64,000 nucleotides of DNA from Paraspadella gotoi (taxonomy: Eukaryota; Chaetognatha): the NCBI GenBank assembly GCA_051294375.1, contig CM119267.1:13463081-13527080 (forward strand), given 5' to 3'. The notes under the pieces are model-generated. The model was not told the DNA's origin. It made no database searches and saw only the letters and a program-made list of their open reading frames with translations. The translations under genes and the position numbers were made by a program. Of this stretch, positions 1 to 11,269 are shown one piece after another; position 1 is the first letter of the stretch; every line of letters starts with the position of its first letter.

Positions 1-84
1 GAAGACTCGAAACATAGAGTCGAAACATGTCCTTATAAACCTAATCAATTGTTGTTCAAAAACGAATTTTTGTTACACTCCTTA
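1..84 (+). mobile_element. Terminus of a Penelope-like/HHR element cut by the window edge
   Basis: The first 31 bases are the 3' part of a hammerhead ribozyme: a stem II pair (GACTC/GAGTC, bases 4-20), the GAAAC core at 22-26 and the GTC triplet at 29-31. The tail after it ends in TGTTACACTCCTT, which matches both ends of the palindromic element at 38950-39383. The CTGAT half of the core lies outside the window, so only a truncated copy can be claimed. Confidence 0.65.
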
Positions 85-198
85 AATCTAAACAAACAAC
101 AAAAAAGAAAGGTCAAATACAATATGAAAATTTAAAAGTTCAAACTTTGTTCCCCCTGATTTAAAAACTACTGACATAGGGCTAAACGACTGAATATA

Positions 199-345
199 TT
201 TTTTTGTTTTTTCCATTTTAACTCGGACGATTCCATCAAAACTTGATTTCCAGCTCAATCACACATTTTCCTACCCACACACAAAATTTCATTCCAATCC
301 ATGCATAAAATCACGAGTAAATGGTATTTTTTGCTAAGGGAGGAC
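199..345 (-). repeat. Repeat A copy (partial)
   Basis: This is the antisense of the family seen at 1770-2050, 27145-27390, 34165-34590, 49815-50160 and 52375-52690. The shared blocks read TTTTTCCATTTAAACTC, a segment beginning CACACTTTCCTACCCACA, and TTTTTGCTAAGG next to a run of ggac. No coding content is seen. The bases before it (85-198) show nothing beyond AT-rich sequence. Confidence 0.6.
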
Positions 346-390
346 GGACAGATAGACGTCGTCGTCGTTATCGTCTGCATCACGCTTTTT

Positions 391-508
391 ATCTCGCCAA
401 GGAATCTTGGCGAGATAATGCGAAGGGGACGCTTCTTTGTCACGTAGTCGTCGTCGTCGGCGTTACGCTTTTTATCGAGCCTACCGGCGAAGCCGGTTCA
501 GGCTCGAT
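391..508. other. Two GC-rich perfect hairpins
   Basis: Bases 391-401 and 406-416 form a perfect 11-bp stem around a GAAT loop. Bases 474-481 and 501-508 form an 8-bp outer stem, and 483-488/492-497 a 6-bp inner stem around GAA. They sit in a CGTCGTC-rich stretch (about 346-560) that also gives an open frame at 321-704, but that frame has no recognisable protein content. The compact GAAT and GAA loops look like structured RNA or cruciform ends of a mobile element; the function is unknown. Confidence 0.5.
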
Positions 509-589
509 ATTGTTTTGGGTGAGCTTTTTTGTGACGTCTCGTCGGCGTCACGCTTTTTTGTATAAAAACTACTACGCTTTTATGGCAGT

Positions 590-1010
590 GATTTCTATCG
601 AGGAATTCAGCAAAAAAACCACTTTTTGCAATATTGCTAGAATATTATCAACAGAATTGATTAAATTTGAACCCAAAAACAAAGTGGGCTGGACTACGGA
701 TTAATTAAAATCATCTGCTGCATTTTCTAATCAAGAATCGATATAATTTTTGCTACTTTCAATAACAAAAATTATGTCCATTTTTGTCCATTTTGACTTT
801 GGTCGTGATTTGAACTTCAAGATCATTAAAGAAAATTTTTTTACTCCAGATTTCGGGTACTTCTTATCTTCTTTACCACTGAGTCGGTTCATTTGCCGTT
901 GGTCATCCATTGTTTGCCTATGAATTAATTTTTAAATTGACTAGTCAAAAAATTACATTTTTACATTTTATTACAATTTGTTAAACGAAAATACTTAAAA
1001 ATGTCCATGA
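590..1010 (+). repeat. Dispersed repeat, paired with 7995-8410
   Basis: Shared landmarks with 7995-8410 are TTTAGCAAAAAAAC-like and CACTTTTTGCAATATTG, ATGTCCATTTTTGTCCATTT, CTTATCTTCTTTACC and GTTTGCCTATGAATTA. The two copies are diverged and contain no open frame. This is an old transposable-element remnant of unknown class. Confidence 0.5.
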
Positions 1011-1074
1011 ATCTAATCAAATATTCCCTTTCAACGGTGATTCTGGTACCTAAAAAATTGGAGCAAAAAATTTA

Positions 1075-1720
1075 GCTATGATTGGAAAAAATTGTAACAA
1101 TTTCCAATTGTAAACAATTGTAACATTTTTTTCCTTTCTTTTATTTTTTTAAATTTTATATATATTTTTCTTCCTATTTTTGTCAGTTGCTGCCTTTTCT
1201 GAACCTTTTAAAAACGAGTTCAGGCTCTGCAGTGACTGTACAGCTGCCTTCCAGCGGCTGTCCAGCTTTCTCTTTCTCTGTCTGTCTCTTTCTCTCTCTG
1301 TCTTTCTGTCTCACTCTCTCTCTGTACGATCGTGATCGTTTTTTAAAAACTTTTATTATCGCCATTTATTCCGCGCTTTTTTCTCAATGCAAAATCCTAA
1401 ATTTACATCCAAGATTTTCGTGGATTTATTCTCTTTCTTTCTCTCTCTCTCTTTCTCTCTCTTTCACTCATACATGGATTTGTTTGTTTTATTTATGATG
1501 AATGATTCATTGGGTCAATGAATGATTATCATCACATCAATGACTATCATCGCATCAATTATTTGGTTATTATCACATCAATCATTTGGTTATCATCCAT
1601 CGTTCATTTGTTATCATCTCATCAATTATTGGTTATCATCGCATCAATATTTGGTTATCATCGCATCAATATTTGGTTATCATTGGAGGGGCTCAATCCT
1701 ATTCTTTTAATTTTTTTGGT
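1075..1720 (+). repeat. Repeat B copy with CT tracts and ATCATCGCATCAAT minisatellite
   Basis: Repeat B begins near AGCTATGATTGGAAAAAATT, passes through a conserved block (TGCCTTTTCTGAACC, AAAACGAGTTCAGGCTC, CAGTGACTGTACAGC), then CT-rich tracts (1262-1325, 1430-1470), and ends in a minisatellite of roughly 19-20 bp (TTGGTTATCATCGCATCAAT, 1521-1690). Other copies start at about 2200, 3885, 27690, and in antisense at 13160, 50440 and 56165. No TIR, LTR or protein was seen, so the class is open. A Helitron-type or SINE-type non-autonomous element with an internal minisatellite is possible. Confidence 0.6.
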
Positions 1721-1769
1721 TTTTTTTAGTCGGATCTGCTTATAAGCAGATCACGACTCTAAATTCACT

Positions 1770-2050
1770 TTGTCGGTCCGTCGGTCCGCCCCTCAATATT
1801 GTCGGGCACTCACTTATATCATGTCAGAACATCGAATTATGATAAATTATGCAAAAAAAACGATGTCCGTCCGTCCGACCGTCGTCCGTCCCACCTTAGC
1901 AAAAAACACCAATTACTCGTGATTGGATGAATGGATTGGAATGAAATTTTGTGTGTGGTAGGGAAGTGTGTGAATGAGCTGTATATGAAGTTTCGATGAA
2001 TCGTCCGAGTGGAAATGAGTTTAAATGGAAAAAATAAAACAATAAATTTC
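1770..2050 (+). repeat. Repeat A copy (near full length)
   Basis: The copy runs from TTTGTCGGTCCGTCGGTCC through TATCATGTCAGAACATCG, ACGATGTCCGTCCGTCC and ATGGATTGGAATGAAATTTT to ATGAGTTTAAATGG. The same order of blocks recurs at least seven times in the window, on both strands. Its length is about 280 bp and it has no coding frame. It abuts repeat B copies on both sides. Confidence 0.7.
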
Positions 2051-2059
2051 ACTATTTGA

Positions 2060-2730
2060 ACACCACATAGTCTCTCTCAGTCTCTGTCTGTCTCTCTCTG
2101 TGTGCGTCTGTCTCTCTCTGTACGATCTCTTGCGTGATCGTTCGTTTTTTGAAAAATTCTGATTATTTTTTCTTTCTAAAAAAAAAATATATTTGATCAG
2201 GCGCTGCCTTTTCTGAATCGTTTAAAAACGAGTTCAGGCTCTCTCTCTCTCTCCCTCCGTCTCTCTCCCCCTCTCTCTCTCTCTCTCTTCTTTTTTTTTT
2301 TACAAAAAAAAATTATTCACTTTTTTTTTCACCACCGTCACACAAGGCGACGAGTAAACGAGTTCCGGTCTCTCTCTCTCTTTCTCTCTATCTGTCTCTT
2401 TCTCTCTCTCTCTCTATCTCTCTTTCTCTCTCTCTAATTAACTCATTGCGTCAATGAATGACTAGCATCGCATCAATGAATGGCTATATCGCATCAATGA
2501 ATGACTATCATCGCATCAATGAATGATTATCATCCGATCAATGAAGTACTATCATCACATCAATGAATGATTATCATCGCATCAATGAATGATTATCATC
2601 GCATCCATCATTTGGTTATCATCGCATCCATCATTTGGTTATCATCGCATCAATCCTTTGGTTATCATCGCATCAATATTTGGTTATCATCGCATCAATA
2701 TTTGGTTATCATCAAAAGCAGGCTCAATCC
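2060..2730 (+). repeat. Second repeat B copy with long CT tracts and minisatellite
   Basis: It carries the same GCGCTGCCTTTTCTGAAT and AACGAGTTCAGGCTC block as 1190-1230, followed by CT microsatellites (2238-2290, 2365-2437) and a longer minisatellite at 2441-2715 (units such as TGAATGACTATCATCGCATC). Confidence 0.6.
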
Positions 2731-2821
2731 CTATTGCTTTTAAGATTTTTTTATGATAACTAATAAATGTTTTAATTAATTAATTAATTAATTTGAAAAA
2801 ATGATACAATTTAAAAAAAAT

Positions 2822-3270
2822 TATGCAAGTTTAAAAAATTATGCAAGTTGAAAAAATTATGCAAGTTGAAAAATTATGCAAGTTGAAAAAATTATGCAAG
2901 TTGAAAAATATATACAAGTTGAAAAAAATTATGCAAGTTGAAGAAATTATGCAAGTTGAAGAAATTATGCAAGTTGAAAAAATTATGCATTTGAAAAAAT
3001 GATGCAAGTTGAAAAAATGATGCAAGTTGAAAAAAATGATGCGAATTGTAAAAATGATGTAAATTGAAAAAATGATGAGTTGAAAAAAATTATGTGCGTG
3101 GAAAAATGATGCGAGTTAAAAAAATGATGTGAATTGTAAAAATGATGTAAATTGAAAAAATGATGAGTTTAAAAATTATGTGCGTGGAAAAAATTATGCG
3201 GGTTGAAAAATGATGCGAGTTGAAAAAATGATGCGAGTTAAAAAAATGATGCGAGTTAAAAAAAATATAA
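2822..3270 (+). repeat. 17-18-bp tandem repeat (ATGCAAGTTGAAAAAAT)
   Basis: There are about 25 imperfect units of ATGCAAGTTGAAAAAAT type, drifting to ATGCGAGTTAAAAAAATG and ATGTGAATTGTAAAAATG toward the right. The same unit family occurs at 33965-34125 and 34585-34800, and a related unit at 27430-27690. Repetitive frames such as 2831-3025 are artefacts of the period. Confidence 0.85.
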
Positions 3271-3299
3271 AAAAATATTGTGATTTATCATCTGATTAG

Positions 3300-3884
3300 C
3301 AGATTACCGCTTAATTATTGGAGGCAGATCCGACATTGTTTGTCAAACTTGTTTTATTAATACCAAAAACAGTATTGACAAATCAGAAACAGTATCAGTT
3401 ATAAAGTAAAACTAATCTATTAAATTCAACAAAACAAAAGATTTTAAGATTTTTTTATATAAAAACTACTACACTCTTATAGTTTTGGCTGGACTTTTTA
3501 AATAAAAATTATTATGAATTACGATGAAGTTTTATAAAAGCGTGCTATCATAATAAGTTTAAAATTTAGATATGGCTTCTTATCTTGAAATAGCTTTGAA
3601 ATTTTTATATTACATTTGGATTCAAATATTTTTTGTTTGAATTTCCACTTCATTATGATTTACTGCAATATGAAAATGAGATTATAGTACTCATTATAAT
3701 AGCCAAATTCGTATATAGAAATGCTTTAATCTAATTTACATATTGCAGGAAATAATATTGAAGATGAAATTCATAAAAAAATCTTTGAATCAATAAAAAA
3801 CATGTGAAATCAAAAGACCTTTTTAATGAAAAGCTATATCTTAATTTTAATACAAAAAAAATAAAATCTTCTACAAGCTATGAT
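3300..3884. other. AT-rich interval, no gene seen
   Basis: The interval contains the border motif AGATCCGACATTGTTTG with a TTATCATCTGATTAGC-like neighbour that recurs beside repeat A/B copies (25180, 31745, 47390, 51910). Otherwise it is AT-rich non-coding sequence. Confidence 0.5.
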
Positions 3885-4740
3885 TGGAAAAAATTGTAAC
3901 AATTTTTAATTGTAAACAATTGTAACGTTTTTTTGCCTTTCTTTTATTTCTTTAAATTATATAAATATTTTTCTTCCTATTTTTGTCAGGCGCTACCTTT
4001 TCTAAACCGTTTAAAAACGAGTTCAGATTCTGCAGTGACTGTACACTGATGATCACGTCGGGCTCACGTCGGGCTCACGTGTGTGGATAAGGCGCTAAGT
4101 GGGCTGAAGATGACTATCCGTAACTTCTTTAACCCCCTCTAGCAGCTATGGAACGGGTCCTGGGCTTGGAACCAGGCTTGAGGGTTTTCCACGCCCCCAA
4201 GGCGGCTTACGGCCGTCCTCACGCTTCCCGCAGGGTAGGTACCGGGTTGGGATTGAACCCGGTACCTAGTGGTCATGAGCTGATGGCTTTACTCAATGAG
4301 CCACCGGGTCAGGACTGAAGGTGTCATGCTTATAAGCGGGGTGAACTTATGCAATGCCCGACTACATATATATATTTTTTAGTTTTGTCAGGCGCTGCTT
4401 TTTCTGATTCGTCTAAAAACGGGATCAGCTCTGCAGCGGTTGGACTTTTCTTTTTCTCTCTCTTTCTTTCTCTCTTTCTCTCTCTATTTATTATGAATGA
4501 TTCATCGCAATAATAAATGATTGACATCACATCAATGAATGACTATCATCATATCAATCATTTGGTTATTATCGCATCAATAATCAATTACTATTACATT
4601 AATCTATTACTATTACATCTATCTAATATTATATTAATCAATTATTATTTTATCAATAATTTGTTATCGCATCATTTATTTTTTTTCCCGGATTTTTTCA
4701 TTAATTTTCTTTGATAGTAACGTCTGGCGAGATCACTAAC
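3885..4740 (+). repeat. Third repeat B copy, interrupted by a SINE
   Basis: The left part (3885-4050) matches 1075-1240. A tRNA-derived SINE occupies about 4081-4366. The repeat then resumes with CAGGCGCTGCTTTTTCTGA at 4389, a CT tract, the minisatellite 4499-4675 and the terminal motif GTCTGGCGAGATCACTA near 4720. The same terminal motif is found at 28245 and 56205. Confidence 0.6.
4081..4366 (-). mobile_element. tRNA-derived SINE, family 2
   Basis: Read on the minus strand, a tRNA-like head has an A box (TGGCTCATTGAG) and a perfect B box (GGTTCAATCCC) at about 4236-4318, followed by a GC-rich body ending TTAGCGCCTTATCCACAC. Two more copies lie at 6334-6508 (partial) and 6515-6795. The split promoter order is that of pol III SINEs. 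No LINE-like tail was recognised. Confidence 0.8.
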
Positions 4741-6140
4741 GGTTAAAAAAAATCTTAAAAGGGACAAATGCCGTACCTATTTTTGTTGCCTTTTTGTATA
4801 TTATTGAGATTTAAAGCCAGAGTGATAACAAGAAGAAGAGAGTGACAATGTTATGAATATATTATGGTAATATTATTATTATTTTGATTTCAAGTAATAT
4901 TGAAAAAAGGAAAATACCATTATTAATGGTAGCGGTAGCCGACCAAATTCAAATTTTAATGGGAACAGCATTAAACTAATCCATCTATTGGTCATAACTA
5001 TTGTAAAAATTTTTGCCAAAAATTCCAAAACATAGAGTCTACCTCTTCTAGAAATTCGAGGAAGACTTTTCAATGAGATTTTCATTAAAATTGACTACCA
5101 AATATGTCAACGCCCCTGGGAAAAATTCAGGTAAAAATCAGATGTAAAAACACTCGATTCCGATCCTGTTACATCTCAAGGGCTCGCATTTTTTTCCTCT
5201 TGACAATTAACCATCATTTTTGACATCAAACCATCAGGTTCAAATAGACTGGTCAGCTCGGAAAATATTTTTTGATGCAATTTTTAATATAAAATAAAAG
5301 GGATTTCTTAACTTCAATACAATTGCAACGCATTTAAGGTATGTTGTCATTTTACAATAAACTTCAAATTCAGGAATCCGATAGCAATATGTCTGAAGGC
5401 TCTCAAAATTTTTCTTCACATTTTATTTGGTTATTTTAATATGATACGATCATGGTAAAGTGAATAGTCCATTTTTTGTGAAATTTTTTATTTAAAGTAA
5501 AAGTAAAAGAGGAGCTAACGATCGGAATTCTTAAGAGTTTTTCAACGGGAGTCAGATTCGGGAAAAAATCTATATGGCGAAAATCTTCCAAAGAAGGGGT
5601 GGATTTTCCGAGATTTTGGTTAATATTTTCTATATTTAGGTCGGATTTTTTTGAAACTTAACAATTGCAATATGCCATCAATCTACTTGGCTGGTCAAAG
5701 AATATATTAAAAAAACCTCTGACTTTTTTCGTCAGAGCTTAGTCCTTACAAACCCATGAGTAATTCGCCTAATTAATATTATTATATTGCTATATAATGT
5801 AAAAATTTTTTTAGATATTTAGGTTTTTTTAATTGATTCTGATAGAGCTTAAAAGTTAGCAAAAAATATAATAACAAACTTTTAAAATTTTGATGTTTTA
5901 TTACTAAAAATTAGTAAAAACTGCTAAATCATGAATGTGATGAGTGATGATGATTTTTCAGGTTTTCTCAATTTAAACCCACTTATCATCAAAATATAAA
6001 AAAGAATTAATCTTTGTAGATAACTTTTATTAAGCTATTTGAATCTGCTTTTAAAAATAAAATATCTAACAAAATTTTTACATTCTTATCTATAAATAAA
6101 TATTAAAAATTAATTACTAATGCTTCTTGCCATTTTAGAA
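4740..6140. other. AT-rich interval with repeat C-like remnant
   Basis: No gene could be supported. Bases about 5790-6080 resemble repeat C (TTGATTCTGATAGAGCTTAA and GATGATGATTTTTCAGG), the family seen better at 14380-14850 and 32520-32970. The rest is unassigned. Confidence 0.4.
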
Positions 6141-6333
6141 AATTTTGCTCCATTTAAAGTTTTCTCAGAAATGTATAAGTTTCATTTGGAAAGGTTCCAA
6201 ATCAAACTTCTGGACCCACCCATTGACGAAGTTTGGCTCTATTAATGGTATTAAGATTACATCGGGAACATTTCCATGCTCCGCCAGCATTATAATCAAG
6301 CTAGATATGAATCAATATGAATCAAGCTAGATA

Positions 6334-6795
6334 TGTGGATAAGGCGCTAATGGGCAGAAGATGACTATCCATAACTTCTATAACCCCCTCTACATGCCCC
6401 CCAGATTGTAACCCACCCTGCACTGCTTCCAGTGGAGGAGGGGAGCAATCTTCGGCACGTCCATGGGCCTGGAATCAGAATGTTGGAATACGCTCGACAG
6501 GATGGGCTCACCAGTGTGGATAAGGCGCTAAGTGGCAGAAGATGACTATCCATAACTTCTATAAGCCCCTCTAGCAGACATGGAACGGGTCCTGGGCTTG
6601 GAACCAGGCTTGAGGGTTTGCCACGCCCCCAGGCGGCTTACGGCCGTCCTGACTCTTCCCGCGGGTAGTACCGGGATGGGATTGAGCCGGTACCTATTGG
6701 TCATGAGCTGATGGCTTTACTCAATGAGCCACCGGGTCACAACTGAAAGAGTCATGCTTATAGGCGGGTGAACCTAGCAATGCCCGACTACAGAT
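6334..6795 (-). mobile_element. Two adjacent copies of tRNA-derived SINE family 2
   Basis: A partial, rearranged copy (6334-6508) is followed by a near-complete one (6515-6795) with the A box (complement of CTCAATGAGCCA, 6721-6732) and B box (complement of GGGATTGAGCC, 6678-6688). The element is flanked by AGATATG both at about 6327 and at 6793, which looks like a target-site duplication. The sequence to the left (6145-6310) gives short frames on both strands without recognisable content. Confidence 0.75.
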
Positions 6796-6799
6796 ATGA

Positions 6800-7340
6800 A
6801 TTTATGAAAATTTGCAAATTACTTGTTTCACTATTTTCTATTTTATTCTTATTATGAAGGATATATTTGTTTAATAACTGTTCCATTGAGAACTAACGCA
6901 ACAATTTTTTACGTTAAAACTGAGCTTCAATATACCAAAGATTTCCGACAAAAACCATAAGCACAGATTCTCACGCACCAGCTTTGGCATCAGTTTTTCT
7001 CGCACACGATGGCGTCATCAACTTCACTCAAGTCCAAGGAATCGATCGACAGAAGCCACGTCGGTCAAAATCAGTTCTTTCGTCAGTTCGCTTTTCGCCT
7101 TGAGGGATTCTGGAAAAAAGGGAGGAAAAGATGGAAGAGGTGGAGTGGAAGAGAGAGAAAATGAATGGCAGAATTAAAAATATTAAATCGCTTATCCTTT
7201 AGGGACAGAGTCCGTTTTATAAAACGTTTAATCGTAGGTAAGAAAAGAACGTAAGGTAAATGAATAAAGTATAGAAAACATATTGAAAAAAAATTTGATC
7301 GGTTTTTGGATTGACAGAAAGTGGAAGCGAGGGTCTGACA
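6800..7340. other. Unassigned interval with a small open frame
   Basis: A 51-codon frame (7009-7164, +, starting MASSTSLKSKES) has coding-like composition in its first half, then turns purine-rich and basic. No upstream or downstream exon could be joined with confidence. It may be a small exon or chance. Confidence 0.25.
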
Positions 7341-7342
7341 AG

Positions 7343-7870
7343 GGTTATTTAAGGCCAGGGATCAGTCCAGAGTCCAGAGATGTGGACGCGATCCGGAAAG
7401 CGTAGGCGAACACAGTGGAAGCGGCCGATTTTTGAGGAAAGCGAAACCGGGACTCCCGGTGGGAGCGATAGAAAAATTGAGAATAAGGGATTGAACCCGG
7501 AAGCTATAATAACCCTGCGTGTTCGCTTCCTGCTCATTAGTTTTTATTGGTGAGAAAAGAAAGGCACTTGATGTATTAAAACCTTTGTAACCCCCTGCTC
7601 TTTTTTTTTCTTCTTTTTTCTGATTTCGCAAACTATTTTTTTCTTATGAAGGTAAATGAATTTTCAAAATCCCTCTCGTAACTTTTGTACCATTGACATG
7701 AAGTTAATTTCGTTAAAATTTCCTAAAAATCCGCTTCTCTGTTTGGACTCCAACTCTTCCGATAGGTTTCTTTTATTTTATATAGTAATGAAAAGTTTGA
7801 ATAAACGGCAACGGATTTGACGAAAAGAAAGTGAATACCGGAAACCTAGAATGTCGTAAGTCTGTACATG
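7343..7870 (+). mobile_element. Partial copy of TTAA-flanked (piggyBac-like) family
   Basis: It starts TTTAAGGCCAGGGATCAGTC and includes the internal block AACTCTTCCGATAGGTTTC plus the AAAATCCCTCTCG motif. Both match the element at 59002-60270 and the fragment at 28280-28560. The middle (7370-7600) is different and may be another insertion. Confidence 0.45.
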
Positions 7871-7994
7871 GAATAACTTTTCCATTTATAGGATAAATGG
7901 CTTTAGGATTTTATAGGAAGTTATCTAGATGTCTGGCTATTGCTCATTTTAGCAATTTTTTAAATAAATAATCCTAAAGGTTCCGCTTACAAAC

Positions 7995-8410
7995 GGCGAA
8001 TTTAGCAAAAAAACAACTTTTTCAATATTGTTCAGTGTTACTTACAATATTAATTTAATTTGTACCACAATACAAATTGGGCCGAACTAAGGATTGGTTA
8101 AATCATCTCCACCTGTTTCTAATGATAAAAAGTACAATTTTTCTACATTTAGGAAAAAAAATCATGTCCATTTTTGTCCATTTTCACTTTCGTCTTCTGA
8201 TTTGAATGCCAAGGAAAGTTGAGAAAAAATTTTTACTTTGGAAATCCGTTCTTCCTTATCTTCTTTACCTCTGGGTTAATTTTTTCCTTAATCATTTATA
8301 GTTTGCCTATGAATTACATCTTAACGTTGACAGGTCAAAAAGTTTCATTTTCCTTTTTTATCATAATTTGTTATTAACGAAAATTGTTCAAATTGTTTTA
8401 AATTACAGGA
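7995..8410 (+). repeat. Second copy of the 590-1010 repeat
   Basis: The same ordered landmarks as 590-1010 are present, including ATGTCCATTTTTGTCCATTT at 8165 and the GTTTGCCTATGAATTAC block. No open frame is seen. Confidence 0.5.
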
Positions 8411-8437
8411 CAAATTATAGGCAATTGAATAAGCTTT

Positions 8438-8462
8438 NNNNNNNNNNNNNNNNNNNNNNNNN
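8438..8462. other. Assembly gap (25 N)
   Basis: There is a run of 25 N between AAGCTTT and AGCGTCAGG. It is probably a placeholder of arbitrary length, so features cannot be followed across it. Confidence 0.99.
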
Positions 8463-8574
8463 AGCGTCAGGACTTGTTTTTTCTGAGAATCGACAGATTT
8501 TGTGAAAAATATTTTCCGCAAAATCTACCCAAACTTTTTTTACTACAGTTCATTCAAAACTTTTTCATTTGGTC

Positions 8575-8955
8575 ACCTCAGAAAAAAAGAGAACAAGAGA
8601 AAAAGAGAAGTGGAGCGGAAAAAGGTGGGAAAAAAAGAGGATGCGTAGAGGAGAGGGAATGGATTTGAAAGTAGAGAAAGAAGAGAGAGAGAAGAGAGAC
8701 AAGAGAGAGAAGAGAAAGGCAGAGATTAAAAAGGGAAGAAAAAAATCAATAAGTAAAAAGGCAAAAGAGAGGAAGAGAGAGGAAAGGGATGAGAGAAGGA
8801 TCGAAGGTGGGAAAGAAAAAGTGACAGAAAGAGTGACAGAAAGGGAGAAAGAGGAAAGGGATGAGAGAAGGATTGAAGGAAGGAAAGAGAGAGTGACAGA
8901 GAGGGAGAAAGAGAAGGAAAAAGAAAAAGGGAAAGGAAAAAAGATAAAGATTTAG
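8575..8955 (+). repeat. Purine-only (GA) low-complexity tract with a 60-70-bp duplication
   Basis: An almost pure A/G strand in which the segment around GAGGAAAGGGATGAGAGAAG appears twice (about 8780 and 8850). It yields a 128-codon K/E/R-rich frame, but codon content simply reflects the purine bias, so it is not called a gene. Confidence 0.8.
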
Positions 8956-9900
8956 TGTCATCTTTATCCTGAAGAGTTCTGTGAATCTGATTGACGCCTA
9001 AATTCCTATGAGCAATTTTATCTTTAAAAGTTATGCTTACCATGAAAAATCACATGTACTTCTTTCTTAAATTAAGCAGATAACGAGATTTGATTGAAGA
9101 AATCATATCTTACCGTATTTTGAAGGCATAGAAATTCACCTAGTGTGCTCGATGTTATAAGGAAAAGATAACTATAGCCAACCGTTTTTATAACTGAAGA
9201 ACGTCCTATATTTATCAGTGGGGTGAAAATAAATGATAGTTATTCGAATTTCAAAATCCTTGTCTAAAATACCCGAAGCGGGATTACAGCCTAAACCACT
9301 TAAAAATTGAGTCAATTTTTTTAAAAAAAAACTTGCATAGCTCTAATATATTTTAAAATTTTTTCTAAAAATTTTGCTAACTTGTACTCAAGAGGGTTTG
9401 TAAACTTCTGTAAAAATATTGTTACTATAAAATTTTTTTTTTCTATTTTTATCAGTGCTGACATTTTAGATGGATCATTTTTTCAATGATGCATAACTTC
9501 CTTATTTTAGTAATAGGTGGGCCTTGGGTAGTCCTGTAATACATATAAATTCCAGTCATTTTAAAAAACCTTTTGGCACAAGTCAAAATTTTTTTTACAA
9601 ATTTCAATTGTCAATCGTGCTAAAAATATTATTGCAAATATTGTTATTCTTTGCCTATAAATCAATTATAAATCAATTATTGAAAACAGAATGGTTACAT
9701 ATAAATAAAAACTTTTTTGTGATTATTGATTACTATAATGTATTTCTCGATGTATTAGCTCTAATACATTAATGATTACGCATTGTTATGGTGAATGACC
9801 CTTCCTCTTAAAGTTTAAACATAAGTGCTATCGGTCGAGACCAAAAAAAAAAGGTCTGAAACCGAAAAGTCAAAAGAACTTTGTTTCACTTGGACGGGAG
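8956..9900. other. AT-rich interval, no gene seen
   Basis: Short frames (for example 9524-9772) are Lys/Leu/Phe-rich with no recognisable content. Nothing supportable was found. Confidence 0.5.
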
Positions 9901-10180
9901 TTACAGTACGATGCTGAGGAAGAACGCCGAACGGTCGGAGATCGCGACTTCCGGCGCCGGTACCTCGTGTCGCGCGAGCCTCGCCGTCGCCATTCGGCGC
10001 CGTCCGCGAATCCACGCGCCCTTCTCGACGACGACGTCGCGAGAACGCGCGAGATAGAGAGAGAAAGAAAAGGCGAGCGACGAGAGACAGAGAAAGCGTC
10101 GAGTCGAATCGACGGCGCCCCGAAACCGAGCGCCGCTCTGCGATAACCGCGCGAAATAAGAATCGGAAATAATAAAAATT
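9901..10180. other. Isolated CpG-dense island
   Basis: About 250 bases that are GC-rich and full of CG dinucleotides (for example CTTCCGGCGCCGGTACC, TCGACGACGACGTCGCG), in sharp contrast to the surrounding AT-rich DNA. Open frames exist on both strands (plus 9911-10057; minus 9901-10185), but neither shows a known domain, and high GC inflates frame length. It could be a promoter-type island, a first exon, or foreign or transferred DNA. Confidence 0.6.
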
Positions 10181-11269
10181 AACAAAATTTAAAAAAACGA
10201 AAAACAAAGAGGGCGTCCTTAATCCTTGATCGATTACGGTAGATTCCTCCATCGATTTTTAAATTTGTCACGTTTTACTCTTTTTTTACCCTATTTTTTT
10301 GACACGCTAAACGTTTCGCTGATTACGCGAAGTAGATTGTGTGAATTGAAAAACTATTAATACCAATAGTTAGTGTTACGTCTCGAATAAACGGAAAAAA
10401 AACCTCGTTTAAAAATTCAATCGGGAAGTAGGGTAACAAAGACTTACCAGTGGCATTGTCACTGTCAAACATCTCGCAAATAATTATTTTTATTTAATAT
10501 GTTTGAAAGGGAAAATACAAAAATTCAGAATGCGGGTTCCGCCTTGTATGCACATCAAATAAAAATGTTTTTTAAAGTTTCGGGCACTTCCATATCTAGG
10601 GGCTTGGGGGCAAAAGGGCTAATTAATAAAATCTACCTTTTAATCAGTAAACGATGACATTCAAGATGAGTAGATTTTAATTTTTTTTTCTTCGCTGAAA
10701 TTTTTATTTAAAAAGAAATAAAAAGAAAGATATAAAAAAATTATATTTTTTTTATTTAAAAGAAAATTATCAATACAATTTAACACAATGATGTCTTGCT
10801 TTGTCAAATATGTTGCCAGCTATGTAATTTTTTAAAATGATAAACAAGCAGTTTGTCAAGCTTTTTGTTTGGAGTTGAAGATAATGAAAAGTGACGATTT
10901 TTTTTTCACAGAGAAGGTAGACGTCCAGACTGTTTATATCAAGCTTAAAACATTTTTGTATTTATCATTTTTCATATTTAAAAAGACATTTTATCAAACT
11001 ACTACATAAATTTTTGCTTGTTTTTTACTTTAACTGAAAAATACAAGCAATTTTATGCAGTAGAAAAAATTTAATGGTAATCAAAATGTAATTCAGTCTT
11101 TCCTTTTTCAAATTACAAAAGAAAAACAAAAAAATTCATATGCCTTCATCGTAATTTTTAACACAAAAACTGTTATTCTTTTAACTAGGATTTAAACAAA
11201 AGCTGTGTAAAGATTTATAGATGAAATTTAATAAAACTCTTTGAGAAAGGTGTCCCATGGCATGATTAG

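Noticed and set aside
321-704. 127-codon frame near the left edge
   Set aside because: Runs through the tail of repeat A, two hairpins and CGTCGTC simple sequence; no protein content.
2441-2715. Possible CRISPR-like array
   Set aside because: Units are contiguous and drift gradually, without unique spacers; the setting is an animal genome.
8569-8955. 128-codon K/E/R-rich frame
   Set aside because: Comes from an almost pure A/G tract with an internal duplication.
9815-10252. 145-codon minus-strand protein over the CpG island
   Set aside because: High GC suppresses stops in all frames; no motif, and the plus strand is equally open.
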